Shown here in pieces: positions 17,133 to 26,291 of a stretch of DNA of 36,086 nucleotides; position 1 is the first letter of the stretch; each line of letters opens with the position of its first letter. Source of the DNA: Chloroflexota bacterium (GTDB taxonomy: Bacteria > Chloroflexota > Dehalococcoidia > Lucifugimonadales > UBA3495); the NCBI GenBank assembly GCA_022573285.1, contig JACZUF010000032.1, positions 1 to 36,086 on the forward strand. The letters run 5' to 3'. The notes under the pieces were generated by a model. It was not told the origin of the DNA. It did not search any database and worked only from the letters and a program-made list of their open reading frames with translations. The translations under genes and the position numbers were made by a program.

Positions 17133-19643
17133 ATGACCACGCAAAGGTCCGGCGCGGCCTCCTGGGCCGACGCCTTCCAAAACATCCTCAAGCTTGAGGA
17201 GTCCCACGGCTTTGACAACAAGGCCGTGATGGGCGGATTGGACAAGTTCGTTGCCCGCTGGGCGGAGGAGATGGCATCTCAAGCCGGCGGGTCCGGCGAC
17301 GAGACGTTCTTGTTGAAGGAGTCGTATGACTCCATGTCCGCCAAGGTGCGGGCCCAATGGGTCGCCCAGTGGCGGGAATCCCTGGCAGCCCCCCTGGACA
17401 ACGAACGGGACACCGCTACGGCGGCCAAACCCGCCCCGGCTCCGCCGAAGAAGAAGCCGGCCGCGAAGAAGGCCGCTCCAGCCAAAAAGACCCGCTACAA
17501 GCCCCCGTCCCCTGAGGTCACGGTCGATGCCCCTGTTGACCGCCTGCGCGGGGTGGACACCAAGCTGAGTGCCCGTCTCAAGCGGTTGGACGTGGAGACC
17601 ATCCGCGACCTGCTCTATCTCTTTCCCCGCCGCCATGAGGACTACTCCACCTCGGTGAAGATCTCCGAGCTAACACCGGGCGAGGAATGCACGGTGGTCG
17701 CCACCGTCTGGGAAGCAAGGGAGATAGCCAAGGGCCCCAAAGGACGCCGCCGCGACACCGAGGCGGTGCTGAGCGACGAAACCGGCAACATGCGGGTCAT
17801 CTGGTTCGGACAGCGGTATCTGGCCCGGTCACTCAAACCGGGCAGCCGCATCGCCGTCAGCGGCAAGGCAACCGTTTTCCGGGGACAGCTTGTCTTCGAG
17901 AACCCGGAGCACGAGATGTTGGACACGGCCGGTTCAGGCGTCCACACCGGGCGTCTGGTGCCGGTCTATCCACTGACCGAGGGTCTAACCCGCCGCAACA
18001 TGCGCCGGCTGACCTGGCAGGCGGTGGAGAACTGGCTGGGCGGGCTGGAGGAGGCGCTCCCGGACGAGATATTGGCCCGGACCGAGTTGATGCCCCTGCT
18101 GGACGCGGTGTACCAGGCCCACTACCCCAAAGAGATGGAGACCTGGGAACTGGCCCGGCGCCGCCTGGCCTTCGATGAGCTTTTCACCCTTCAATTGGCG
18201 GTATTGACTAGGCGGCGGATGCAACACGACAACGTGCAAGGCATAGAGATAGCCGCCCCGGCCAACGTGATCGATGCGTTCTACGAAAAACTGCCCTTCC
18301 CCCTGACCAATGCCCAGCGCCGCTGCATCCAGGAGATCGAAACCGACCTGCGCCGGGGCACGCCGCCCATGAGCCGGCTCCTGCAGGGCGAGGTGGGCAG
18401 CGGCAAGACCGTCGTCGCTTTGTCGGCCCTGCTGTCAGTGGCTGCCGCCGGGTATCAGGGCGCCATGATGGTGCCCACTGAAATCCTGGCCGAGCAGCAT
18501 TTCCAAAGCATCGGCGACCTACTGGGCGGACTGGCCCGTCCCGTGCAAGAACCCCACCTGATCTCCGTCTACCTGGAACACATGGACCGGCCGGTGTCCG
18601 TCGGCCTGTTGACCGGCAGTTCCCGCGCCCCGGCCAAACGTGAATTGACCAAGATGGCCGGGGACGGGACCCTGGACATCTTGGTGGGCACCCAAGCCCT
18701 GATCCAGGACGGCGTTTCGATGCCCAGACTGGCCCTGGCGGTGGCCGACGAGCAGCACCGGTTCGGAGTGATGCAGCGGTCCGCTCTCCAAGAACGGGGC
18801 CGGGAGAACCCGCACACCCTCATAATGTCGGCCACCCCCATACCCAGGACCCTGTCCCTCACCCTGTTCGGCGACCTGGACATCTCCACCATCGACGAGA
18901 TGCCCGCCGGACGCCAGGAGGTCGCCACCAAGTGGTTGGAGCCGGAACAGCGGGATACGGCCTACGGGTTTATCCGCAAGCAGGTCGAGGACGGAAGACA
19001 GGCCTTCGTGGTGTGCCCGCTGGTGGACGAGTCCATGACCATTGAAGCCAAGGCCGCAACCGAGGAATACCAGCGCCTTTCGCAAGAGGTGTTCCCCGAC
19101 CTGTCGCTGGGACTGCTGCACGGCCGGATGCCCGCCAAGGAAAAAGACAAGATCATGCGCCAATTCCGGGACGGCGAGTTGGACATCCTGGTGTCCACCC
19201 CGGTGGTGGAGGTGGGTATCGACGTGGCCAACGCCACGGTGATGCTCATCGACGGGGCGGACCGGTTCGGGCTGGCCCAACTACACCAGTTCCGGGGCCG
19301 GGTCGGCCGGGGACAGCACAAGAGTTACTGCATGCTTTTATCGGACACCGCCTCGGAGACCGCCAAGGAGCGGCTATCCGCCTTGGCGCGAATCCACGAC
19401 GGGTTCGAGCTTGCCGAGGTGGACCTGGAGCTGCGGGGGCCCGGCGACTTCTTCGGCACCCGCCAGAGCGGCCTGCCCAGTCTGCGGATGGCCCACATCT
19501 CGGACCGTGAGTTGTTGGAGATGGCCAGGAACGAAGCAGCCAGGTTGATCGAAGAGGACCCGGGCTTAAAGTCGCCGGAGCACGCGGCCATCGCCGCCCA
19601 AGTAGCCCGGTTCGTCGACCAAGCCAGCGCCAACGTGGCCTAA
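17133..19643 (+). CDS. recG: ATP-dependent DNA helicase RecG
   Basis: The 836-residue protein has a RecG core from about residue 133 to the end. The wedge/OB-fold domain (VDRLRGVDTKLSARLKRL, FPRRHEDYS) is followed by helicase motifs: Walker A GEVGSGKT at 419-426, DEQHRFGV (DExH), MSATPIPRTL, GRMPAKEKD and QFRGRVGRG. RecG remodels stalled forks and Holliday junctions. E. coli RecG is 693 residues; here about 130 extra N-terminal residues comprise a helical segment and a Lys/Ala/Pro-rich linker (97-127), a type of extension also known in some deep-branching RecGs. It lies downstream of degV, with no clear promoter in the 122-bp gap. Confidence 0.93.
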   Translation: MTTQRSGAASWADAFQNILKLEESHGFDNKAVMGGLDKFVARWAEEMASQAGGSGDETFLLKESYDSMSAKVRAQWVAQWRESLAAPLDNERDTATAAKPAPAPPKKKPAAKKAAPAKKTRYKPPSPEVTVDAPVDRLRGVDTKLSARLKRLDVETIRDLLYLFPRRHEDYSTSVKISELTPGEECTVVATVWEAREIAKGPKGRRRDTEAVLSDETGNMRVIWFGQRYLARSLKPGSRIAVSGKATVFRGQLVFENPEHEMLDTAGSGVHTGRLVPVYPLTEGLTRRNMRRLTWQAVENWLGGLEEALPDEILARTELMPLLDAVYQAHYPKEMETWELARRRLAFDELFTLQLAVLTRRRMQHDNVQGIEIAAPANVIDAFYEKLPFPLTNAQRRCIQEIETDLRRGTPPMSRLLQGEVGSGKTVVALSALLSVAAAGYQGAMMVPTEILAEQHFQSIGDLLGGLARPVQEPHLISVYLEHMDRPVSVGLLTGSSRAPAKRELTKMAGDGTLDILVGTQALIQDGVSMPRLALAVADEQHRFGVMQRSALQERGRENPHTLIMSATPIPRTLSLTLFGDLDISTIDEMPAGRQEVATKWLEPEQRDTAYGFIRKQVEDGRQAFVVCPLVDESMTIEAKAATEEYQRLSQEVFPDLSLGLLHGRMPAKEKDKIMRQFRDGELDILVSTPVVEVGIDVANATVMLIDGADRFGLAQLHQFRGRVGRGQHKSYCMLLSDTASETAKERLSALARIHDGFELAEVDLELRGPGDFFGTRQSGLPSLRMAHISDRELLEMARNEAARLIEEDPGLKSPEHAAIAAQVARFVDQASANVA

Positions 19644-19672
19644 CCGGCTGAGCCGGGGCTTTACCCCAAGCG

Positions 19673-19720
19673 GCCTACTTTCAGAAACCGGCATTAGCGC
19701 CATGCGCTCACGCTGGGTTG
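19673..19720. repeat. Second copy of the gcctactttcagaa repeat
   Basis: Matches 11852-11900 with 14 identical bases at the start and scattered identity afterwards. It lies just downstream of recG. Confidence 0.55.
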
Positions 19721-19833
19721 AGCAATCGCCACCGGCATACACTTTGGCTTCCGGAAGACCGCCGGCGGGACACCGTCAGGCGGCAAGACCAGCTTCAGAC
19801 GCCGCGCCAGGCAGCATCGATTGGGCGTAGCCC

Positions 19834-20801
<968 letters not shown>

Positions 20802-20805
<4 letters not shown>

Positions 20806-21809
20806 GTGGAGACCTCCTGCTCCATCTGACTCCAAGACTCGTGCAGCATCCAACAGGCGACCGAGTGTTCCTCCCCCGCTTGCAGTACATCGGGATAATC
20901 CCGATGGCAGCGGGGCCGTGCGTGGGCGCACCGGTCGGCGAAATGGCAGCCCTCGGGCAAGTCCCAAAGGGCCGGCGGCTGACCGTCGATGGAGAACAGC
21001 CGGTCGGTCCGGTCCATCTGGGGCACGGAAGCGATCAGCGCTTGGGTGTACGGGTGGGTCGGACTGTTGAACAGAGTGCGGACATCCGCGCTCTCCACGA
21101 TGCGGCCGGCATACATCACCGCGACCCGGTCGCACATCCGGGCCACGATGCCGAAGTCGTGGGTGATGAAAATAATCGCCAACCCCGTCTCCGCTTGAAT
21201 ATCCTTGAGCAGTTTCAAGTATTGGAGTTGGATGGTGACGTCCAAAGCGGTGGTTGGTTCGTCGGCGATGATCACCTTGGGAGAGCTGGCCATGGCGATG
21301 GCGCCGATGACCCGTTGTTTCATTCCCCCACTCATCTGGTGGGGATAGTCGTGCATGCGGCTCTCGGGAGCGGCGACCCTCACGCTGCGTAGCGCCTCAA
21401 CCGCCCGGTTGAACATGTTCCTTCGGCTCTCCTTGATGCTTACTCCCAACGCCTCAACCACCTGGTTGCCGATGGAGAACACCGGGTTCAGGGAGGTTTG
21501 TGGGTCCTGGAGGATCATGGAGATCTTACGGCCGCGGATCGCCCGCATCTCCTGGCTGCTCTTCTGGACCAGATCTTCGCCGTCCAGGATGATCTCTCCG
21601 GAAACAATGCGGGCCGCCGGCTTGGGTATCAGCCCCAGCAGGGACAGGGCCGTCATGGTCTTTCCGCACCCCGATTCGCCCACAATCCCCAGGGTCTCGC
21701 CCTGCCGGAGCGTGAAGGATACGCCATCGACGGCCTTGGTCACGCCGCGGCGGTTAAAGAAGTAGGTGCGAAGGTCTTTCACTTCCAGAATTACGTCGTT
21801 GGTAGACAT
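20802..21809 (-). CDS. oppD: Oligopeptide/dipeptide ABC transporter ATPase (OppD-like)
   Basis: The 335-residue ATPase has Walker A GESGCGKT at 44-51, the Q-loop in ILQDPQTSLNP, the signature MSGGMKQR and Walker B VIIADEP. The C-terminal oligo_HPY region has the Cys cluster CHFADRCAHARPRC...C. Its last codon overlaps the oppF GTG. The gene order is oppD-oppF, but the usual oppA, oppB and oppC are missing on both sides, so the ATPases must serve permeases encoded elsewhere. The start codon has a weak upstream site (GGGTTAAG). A sigma-70-like promoter lies about 165 bp upstream. Confidence 0.92.
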
Positions 21810-21975
21810 GTATTAACTTAACCCAACCGTCTTTGCTTGGTGTCCGTGGTTAGTATCCCATCGATTTGAACAGTCCGGCTTCCGCTCCCGGCGCTGTTGG
21901 GCCGAAACCCGTTTCCCTGCCTAAATTTTCCCCGCCGCCGCCCCAATTTTTTTAGCCTCTGACAGGAGTTGCCCG

Positions 21976-22005
21976 AATATAACATATCGAAATATATGTT
22001 GACAA
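21976..22005 (-). promoter_or_regulatory. Promoter of oppD-oppF
   Basis: On the minus strand TTGTCA (22000-22005), 18 bp, TATATT (21976-21981), both 5 of 6 to consensus, in a markedly AT-rich patch. It predicts a leader of about 160 nt. Confidence 0.5.
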
Positions 22006-22141
22006 TATTTGCCGTCACATGACCGCTTCAATAATCAAAGATCGGACAATATAGACCGTACTAAGTAGAGTTTAGGGAATTGACCTGCGTAAGACGTAAT
22101 CCAGTGACCCCCGCTGTATTACTCCGTCCGGAATTTGATAT

Positions 22142-22342
22142 TTGTTAGAGAAGGGATCAATGCCGATTTGGAACGACGGCCATGATGATTCGATGGATTG
22201 CATCAAGCTTTTGGGGCAGGAGGTTATGCCGGCCCTGAGGGAAATCGGAAAAGAACTGGGTTTGTACAACCCGTTCGAAATCGATTCGCCCGTCAGTCTG
22301 GCGCAAACCCCAGCGGGGGATTTACACCCGGTTGGCGTTTAG
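22142..22342 (+). pseudogene. Probable remnant of a luciferase-like (LLM) flavin oxidoreductase C-terminus
   Basis: A 66-residue frame contains the segment KLLGQEVMPALREIGKELGL and then PFEIDSPVSLA. By eye this resembles the C-terminal tail of LLM-class flavin-dependent oxidoreductases (pattern: LG/FG-x-EV-x-PA-L-R-E). Nothing upstream in any plus frame continues into the TIM-barrel body, and no ribosome-binding site or promoter precedes it. I read it as the decayed end of a lost gene. A chance ORF remains possible because the resemblance rests on one helix. Confidence 0.35.
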
Positions 22343-22575
22343 TGACTCCTGGCGAACGCTGAGCCCGTAAGAGAGAATCTACGTGGCTGGCCTGGGTGTT
22401 TGGCTGATTATTAGGCCCGCCCTTACAATCCCGGCGGTCCTGGAAAGTCCGCCAAGATTACTGGTCTCCTAGATGAAATCGGACCTGTCGATGGGCGAGT
22501 GATAGCAGGTTCGACATTCTACCGCGGAAGGATACCGCGAGCGGAGTTAATAAGGCTAATTACTGCGGCCAGATA
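22343..22575 (+). other. Intergenic stretch with an unrecognised open frame
   Basis: A plus-strand frame open from about 22413 to a TAA near 22579 encodes ARPYNPGGPGKSAKITGLLD and continues to PRAELIRLITAARY, with no good start or ribosome-binding site. It may be another remnant or chance. No RNA gene is seen. Confidence 0.25.
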
Positions 22576-23241
22576 CTAAGCCGGCGCCTTGAACCGGTAG
22601 CCGACGTTCCAGATGGTCTCCACAAAGGACCGGCCGGGAGACTCCACTTTGGAGCGTAGCCGCCGTATGTGAACGTCCACGGTGCGGGTCCCGCCCAGGT
22701 AGTCATACCCCCAGATCTGGCTGAGCAGCGCTTCCCGGGTGTAGACGCGTCCGGGGTTGGAGGCCAGGAGCACCAGAAGCTGGAACTCCTTGTAGGTCAA
22801 CGACACGCGGCGGCCCGCCACGGTGACTTCGTAGCGTTCCAGGTCGATGGCCAAGTCGCCCGCCTTGAGCAATTTGGGGCCGGCGGGACCGCTCACCCGG
22901 TACATCGCCTGTTTCACCCGGGCGTTCAACTCTGCCTCTGAAACCGGGCAGACCACCATTTCGTCAGCGTTGAGGGACGGATCGTAGTCCTTAACGGCCT
23001 CTCTGGGCACGGCGGCCAGCACGGGGAGCCTGCGGCTGTGGCAGAGCTCGATCAAGCGCCGGGCGTCTGGTTCTTCCAGCGAAGACATGTCCAACAGCAC
23101 CGCATCCGGAGATGTGGCCCCGAGCTCGTCAAGCTGCTCCAGTTCCATGCCCACCTGGCAGGACATACCGGCCCGGTCAACGGCGTCGGCCAGCGCGCTG
23201 GGGGTGCCTCCGTGGTTGACCAAAACGAAGAGGTGATACAA
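22576..23241 (-). CDS. OmpR/PhoB-type response regulator with degenerate receiver
   Basis: The 221-residue protein has a receiver-like domain (1-118) and an intact winged-helix DNA-binding domain (about 125-219; LTYKEFQLLVLLASNPGRVY, RTVDVHIRRLRSKVE, VGYRF). In the receiver the phospho-acceptor Asp51 (LLDM) is kept. The acidic Mg-binding pair near residue 9 is Asn-His (FVLVNHGG), and the conserved Lys before Pro is Cys98 (VVCP). It is therefore probably an aspartate-less-regulated, phosphorylation-independent transcription factor. No histidine kinase is nearby. The start is a TTG; an extended -10 promoter lies 50 nt upstream. Confidence 0.88.
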   Translation of the reverse strand: MYHLFVLVNHGGTPSALADAVDRAGMSCQVGMELEQLDELGATSPDAVLLDMSSLEEPDARRLIELCHSRRLPVLAAVPREAVKDYDPSLNADEMVVCPVSEAELNARVKQAMYRVSGPAGPKLLKAGDLAIDLERYEVTVAGRRVSLTYKEFQLLVLLASNPGRVYTREALLSQIWGYDYLGGTRTVDVHIRRLRSKVESPGRSFVETIWNVGYRFKAPA

Positions 23242-23297
23242 GGTTCCGGCCCAAAACTCCCGTGTGTCTTTGTTTACCGTCTTTATTTACCAGCAAA

Positions 23298-23306
23298 AGT
23301 ATACCA
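23298..23306 (-). promoter_or_regulatory. Extended -10 promoter of the response regulator gene
   Basis: TGGTATACT on the minus strand fits an extended -10 (TGn followed by TATACT) with no clear -35, about 57 bp before the start codon. Confidence 0.45.
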
Positions 23307-23374
23307 AACGGACTCTTGGCTACCGGAAGTTGGCACAGGGTTTTTCATTTCAACGAAAGGCCGGTCGACGGCAA

Positions 23375-23403
23375 TTGACGCTAAACTTGGGTGCAACTAT
23401 CAT
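23375..23403 (+). promoter_or_regulatory. Promoter of the glutamate-cyclase operon
   Basis: TTGACG (23375-23380), 17 bp, TATCAT (23398-23403), each 5 of 6 to consensus. The start codon is about 60 nt downstream. Confidence 0.6.
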
Positions 23404-23465
23404 GGCGGTAACAGCAGAGGCAGCCTCCAGACCCGTTAAATCCGAAGCCGTGGGGGAGTGGAGCT

Positions 23466-24272
23466 ATGAGCACCAATATAAGTACCCAGCCGATCACCGG
23501 TTCACCCCAGGAGATCCGGCAGCAGATCCGTTCCAATAAATGGCGCGGAATCACCTCCGGAGTGGCGCCGGGTCACGTCCAAGCCAACCTGGCCATCCTC
23601 CCCAAGGACTTGGCCTTCGATTTTCTGCTGTTCTGCCAGCGGAACCCCAAGCCCTGCCCCCTGTTGGAAGTGATCGAACCGGGACAGGTCGAGCCGGTGC
23701 TCACCACCCCAGGGGCCGACATCCGGACCGACGCCGCCGGATACCGGGTATACGAGAACGGCCGGTTGACTGCGGAAGTGGACACCATCGAGGACTACTG
23801 GCGGGACGACCTGGTCTCCTTCCTGCTGGGCTGCAGTTTCTCATTCGAGACGGCCATGGTGGACGCGGGCATCCCGCTGCGCCACCAGCAGAACGGGACC
23901 AACGTGGCCATGTATATCACCAACATCGCCACCACCCCGGCCGGCATCTTCTCCGGGCCGATGGTGGTCAGCATGCGGCCGGTGAAGAGGGAGCAGGTGG
24001 TGCGGGCGGTGCAGGTGACCTCCCGGTTCCCCGCCACTCACGGCGCTCCGATACAGATCGGCAGCCCCCATGACATCGGCATCCGCGACCTCTCTCGGCC
24101 AGACTTCGGGGACCCGGTGGAGATCAAGGACGACGAGGAGCCCGTGTTCTGGGCCTGCGGCGTGACTCCCCAGGCCGTGGCCCTCAACTGCAAGCCTCCG
24201 CTGATGATCACCCACGCCCCCGGCAAGATGTTCATCACCGACCAGCGGGACGCCGATTACGCGGTGATTTAG
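23466..24272 (+). CDS. DUF1445 / YcsI-type putative hydro-lyase (D-glutamate cyclase N-domain homologue)
   Basis: The 268-residue protein matches the UPF0317/DUF1445 family. The run from residue 8 (TGSPQEIRQQIRSNKWRGITSG) leads to LPKDLAFDFLLFCQRNPKPCPLLEV, FLLGCSFSFETAMVDAGIPLRH and FWACGVTPQAVAL. In animals this domain is the N-terminal half of mitochondrial D-glutamate cyclase (DGLUCY), which converts D-glutamate to 5-oxo-D-proline. The next gene encodes the other half, so a two-subunit version of the same enzyme is likely. GGGGGAGTGGAG precedes the ATG. YcsI in Bacillus sits beside 5-oxoprolinase genes, which fits the pathway. Confidence 0.88.
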   Translation: MSTNISTQPITGSPQEIRQQIRSNKWRGITSGVAPGHVQANLAILPKDLAFDFLLFCQRNPKPCPLLEVIEPGQVEPVLTTPGADIRTDAAGYRVYENGRLTAEVDTIEDYWRDDLVSFLLGCSFSFETAMVDAGIPLRHQQNGTNVAMYITNIATTPAGIFSGPMVVSMRPVKREQVVRAVQVTSRFPATHGAPIQIGSPHDIGIRDLSRPDFGDPVEIKDDEEPVFWACGVTPQAVALNCKPPLMITHAPGKMFITDQRDADYAVI

Positions 24273-24284
24273 CCCGAGCTAACA

Positions 24285-24303
24285 GCCCCGATTCCATCGG
24301 GGC
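24285..24303. repeat. Short palindrome between the two cyclase genes
   Basis: gccccgattccatcggggc is a 7-8 bp stem with a 3-nt loop. The same CCCGAT-x3-ATCGGG core occurs at 27147-27163 and 34871-34887. Confidence 0.6.
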
Positions 24304-24323
24304 CGTCGGCTTACAGCTTTGAG

Positions 24324-25184
24324 GTGGCATTGGCCGAGTCGATAGAAGACATCATCTTGGACCATGACAAACGGGGGATGCTGGCCTTGCGGCCGCATCT
24401 GCCGGCGGACTTCTGTACCCAGGCCGCCCAGTTCATCCTGGATAATCCGGGCGGCGTGATCATCGTCACCGGGTTCTACGTCGTCATGGCCGGCAAGCCC
24501 GAGACGGACGGACCGCCGGGGGCCATCGCCATCGGCGAGGCGTTGAAGGGGTTGGGCCGCCCGGTCACCTACGTCAGCGATGAATACACGACCCCGGTGT
24601 TGCGCCGCTACGCCAACGGCTCCGAGGTGATCGACTTCCCAATCGACGGGATAGCGGCCAGCAAGCGGCACGCCGCCGACATCCTCGAGCGGGTCAAACC
24701 CTCATTGCTGATCTCCATCGAGCGCTGCGGCCGCACCAGGGAAGATACCTACCTGAACATGCGCTACGTCGATATCTCCGCCCACACCGCCAGGGTGGAC
24801 TACCTGTTCGATTCCGCGATTCCCTCGGTGGGCATCGGCGATGGCGGCAACGAGATCGGCATGGGCAACCTGGCCGAAGTCATCCCTTTGGTGGACTCCC
24901 TGCCCGACTATCCGTCCGTCAACCAGGTCGACCGGTTGGTCATCGCCAGCGTGTCCAACTGGGGCGGCTACGGCTTGGTGGCCGCCATGTCCCGCATAGC
25001 CGGCAGGAACCTGCTGCCCTCGGTGGAGTCCGAGACCGCCATGCTGCACGGCATGGTGGAGGCCGGGGTGGTGGACGGCACCACCGGCGACGCCGTGCCC
25101 ACGGTGGACAACTTCTCCGCTGAGGAGAACGGGGCCCTGCTGGCCCGGCTGCACCGGGTGGTGGAAGGAGAGGCTACAGCATGA
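24324..25184 (+). CDS. DUF4392 protein (D-glutamate cyclase C-domain homologue)
   Basis: The 286-residue protein corresponds to the DUF4392 half of DGLUCY: GGVIIVTGFYV, TDGPPGAIAIGEAL, SIERCGRTREDTYLNMRYVDIS, GIGDGGNEIGMGN and SNWGGYGLVAA. Several Gly-rich turns and the conserved ERCG and GDGGNEIGMG segments probably line the active site. The start is a GTG without a strong ribosome-binding site, 51 bp after the DUF1445 gene and after a small palindrome, so the two are likely one transcript. Its stop overlaps the next gene (ATGA at 25181-25184). Confidence 0.87.
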   Translation: MALAESIEDIILDHDKRGMLALRPHLPADFCTQAAQFILDNPGGVIIVTGFYVVMAGKPETDGPPGAIAIGEALKGLGRPVTYVSDEYTTPVLRRYANGSEVIDFPIDGIAASKRHAADILERVKPSLLISIERCGRTREDTYLNMRYVDISAHTARVDYLFDSAIPSVGIGDGGNEIGMGNLAEVIPLVDSLPDYPSVNQVDRLVIASVSNWGGYGLVAAMSRIAGRNLLPSVESETAMLHGMVEAGVVDGTTGDAVPTVDNFSAEENGALLARLHRVVEGEATA

Positions 25185-26206
25185 CAGAACAATTAGGCAG
25201 GCTAGAGCGGGTAGAGGACCTACGGTCAATTTGGAAAAACGAAGCTGCTGATTTTACACCCTGGTTGCAGAACAACATCGATGTGCTGTCGGAAAAATTA
25301 GGCCTGGACATCCAATTGATCGACCGAGAAGTCGCTATTGGCGATTTTTCCGTTGATCTCTTAGGCGAAGAGCCTGGATCCAATAGACCCGTAATAATTG
25401 AAAACCAACTTGAGCGCACGGACCATGATCACCTAGGTAAGCTCCTCACATACTCTGCCGGGAAGAATGGGGGAGTCATCATTTGGATTGCGAAACAAAT
25501 CAGACCGGAACACCGAAACGCGCTAGAGTGGTTGAATAATGCCACCCAGGGGAACATCGACTTCTACGGCGTCGAGATAGAACTCGTGAAAATTGGGGCC
25601 TCCGAAATAGCACCGAACTTTAACGTAGTGGTATCACCGAAAACTATTGAAGTCGGAACAACCTTGAACGGGTCAAAACAACATACTGAGATACAGAATG
25701 GATATCATAAGTTTTTCAGCGAATTGATTGAACGTATCAAAGCGAGACCCCCTAGGGTAACGAACCAATCCAGGGTCGGATACGACAATTGGGTTTCTAC
25801 ACCTTCTGGCAAAAGCGGATTCTCATTTGGGCTAGGATTCACCAGAAGCAGGAAATTCCAAATCGAACTTTATATCGATCTACTCAACCGTCAAGCTAAT
25901 AAGCATTCGTTTGATGAACTTCTATTAAGTCGGGAAGCCATCGAAGAAGAACTTGGAACTGAATTAGACTGGCAGCGACTCGATAATAGACGAGGTAGTC
26001 GGATAGCTTGGTTTTGGGACCAAACCGTAACGGTCCTGGACTCTGACAACAAGTTAAAGGATCTTCTTGAATGGGCTCTACCGAACTATTTCAAATTCCG
26101 CCAGGCTATGTCCCAGCCTTTGGAAAACCTGCAGGCATTCGAACCGGATACTCTGTCCGTCGATGACTCATTGACCAACGCGACCGACGATAGATCTAAC
26201 GAATAA
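25181..26206 (+). CDS. DUF4268-domain protein, PD-(D/E)XK nuclease-like
   Basis: The 341-residue protein has the N-terminal DUF4268-family layout FTPWLQNNIDVLSEKLGLDIQLIDREVAIGDFSVDLLGEE, then VIIENQLERTDHDHLGKLLTYSAG. The D...E-x-Q arrangement fits a PD-(D/E)XK-like site (Asp in FSVDLL, Glu-Asn-Gln in IIENQ). The C-terminal half (residues 180-320) holds the DUF4268 domain proper. Such proteins are found near restriction-modification and mobile regions and are thought to bind or cut DNA. Its start overlaps the upstream stop by 4 nt. Base composition is clearly more AT-rich than the flanking genes and codon use differs, suggesting recent acquisition. Confidence 0.82.
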   Translation: MTEQLGRLERVEDLRSIWKNEAADFTPWLQNNIDVLSEKLGLDIQLIDREVAIGDFSVDLLGEEPGSNRPVIIENQLERTDHDHLGKLLTYSAGKNGGVIIWIAKQIRPEHRNALEWLNNATQGNIDFYGVEIELVKIGASEIAPNFNVVVSPKTIEVGTTLNGSKQHTEIQNGYHKFFSELIERIKARPPRVTNQSRVGYDNWVSTPSGKSGFSFGLGFTRSRKFQIELYIDLLNRQANKHSFDELLLSREAIEEELGTELDWQRLDNRRGSRIAWFWDQTVTVLDSDNKLKDLLEWALPNYFKFRQAMSQPLENLQAFEPDTLSVDDSLTNATDDRSNE

Positions 26207-26291
26207 ATCATCAACCGTTTTGTCCGATAAGTAATCCTCTTCGGGCGCATTCTTGGCTTTATACACACGCCATCACAACAAAGGACTAAAT

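Noticed and set aside
18519-19280. 253-codon minus-strand frame opposite recG
   Set aside because: It is a shadow of the recG helicase domain.
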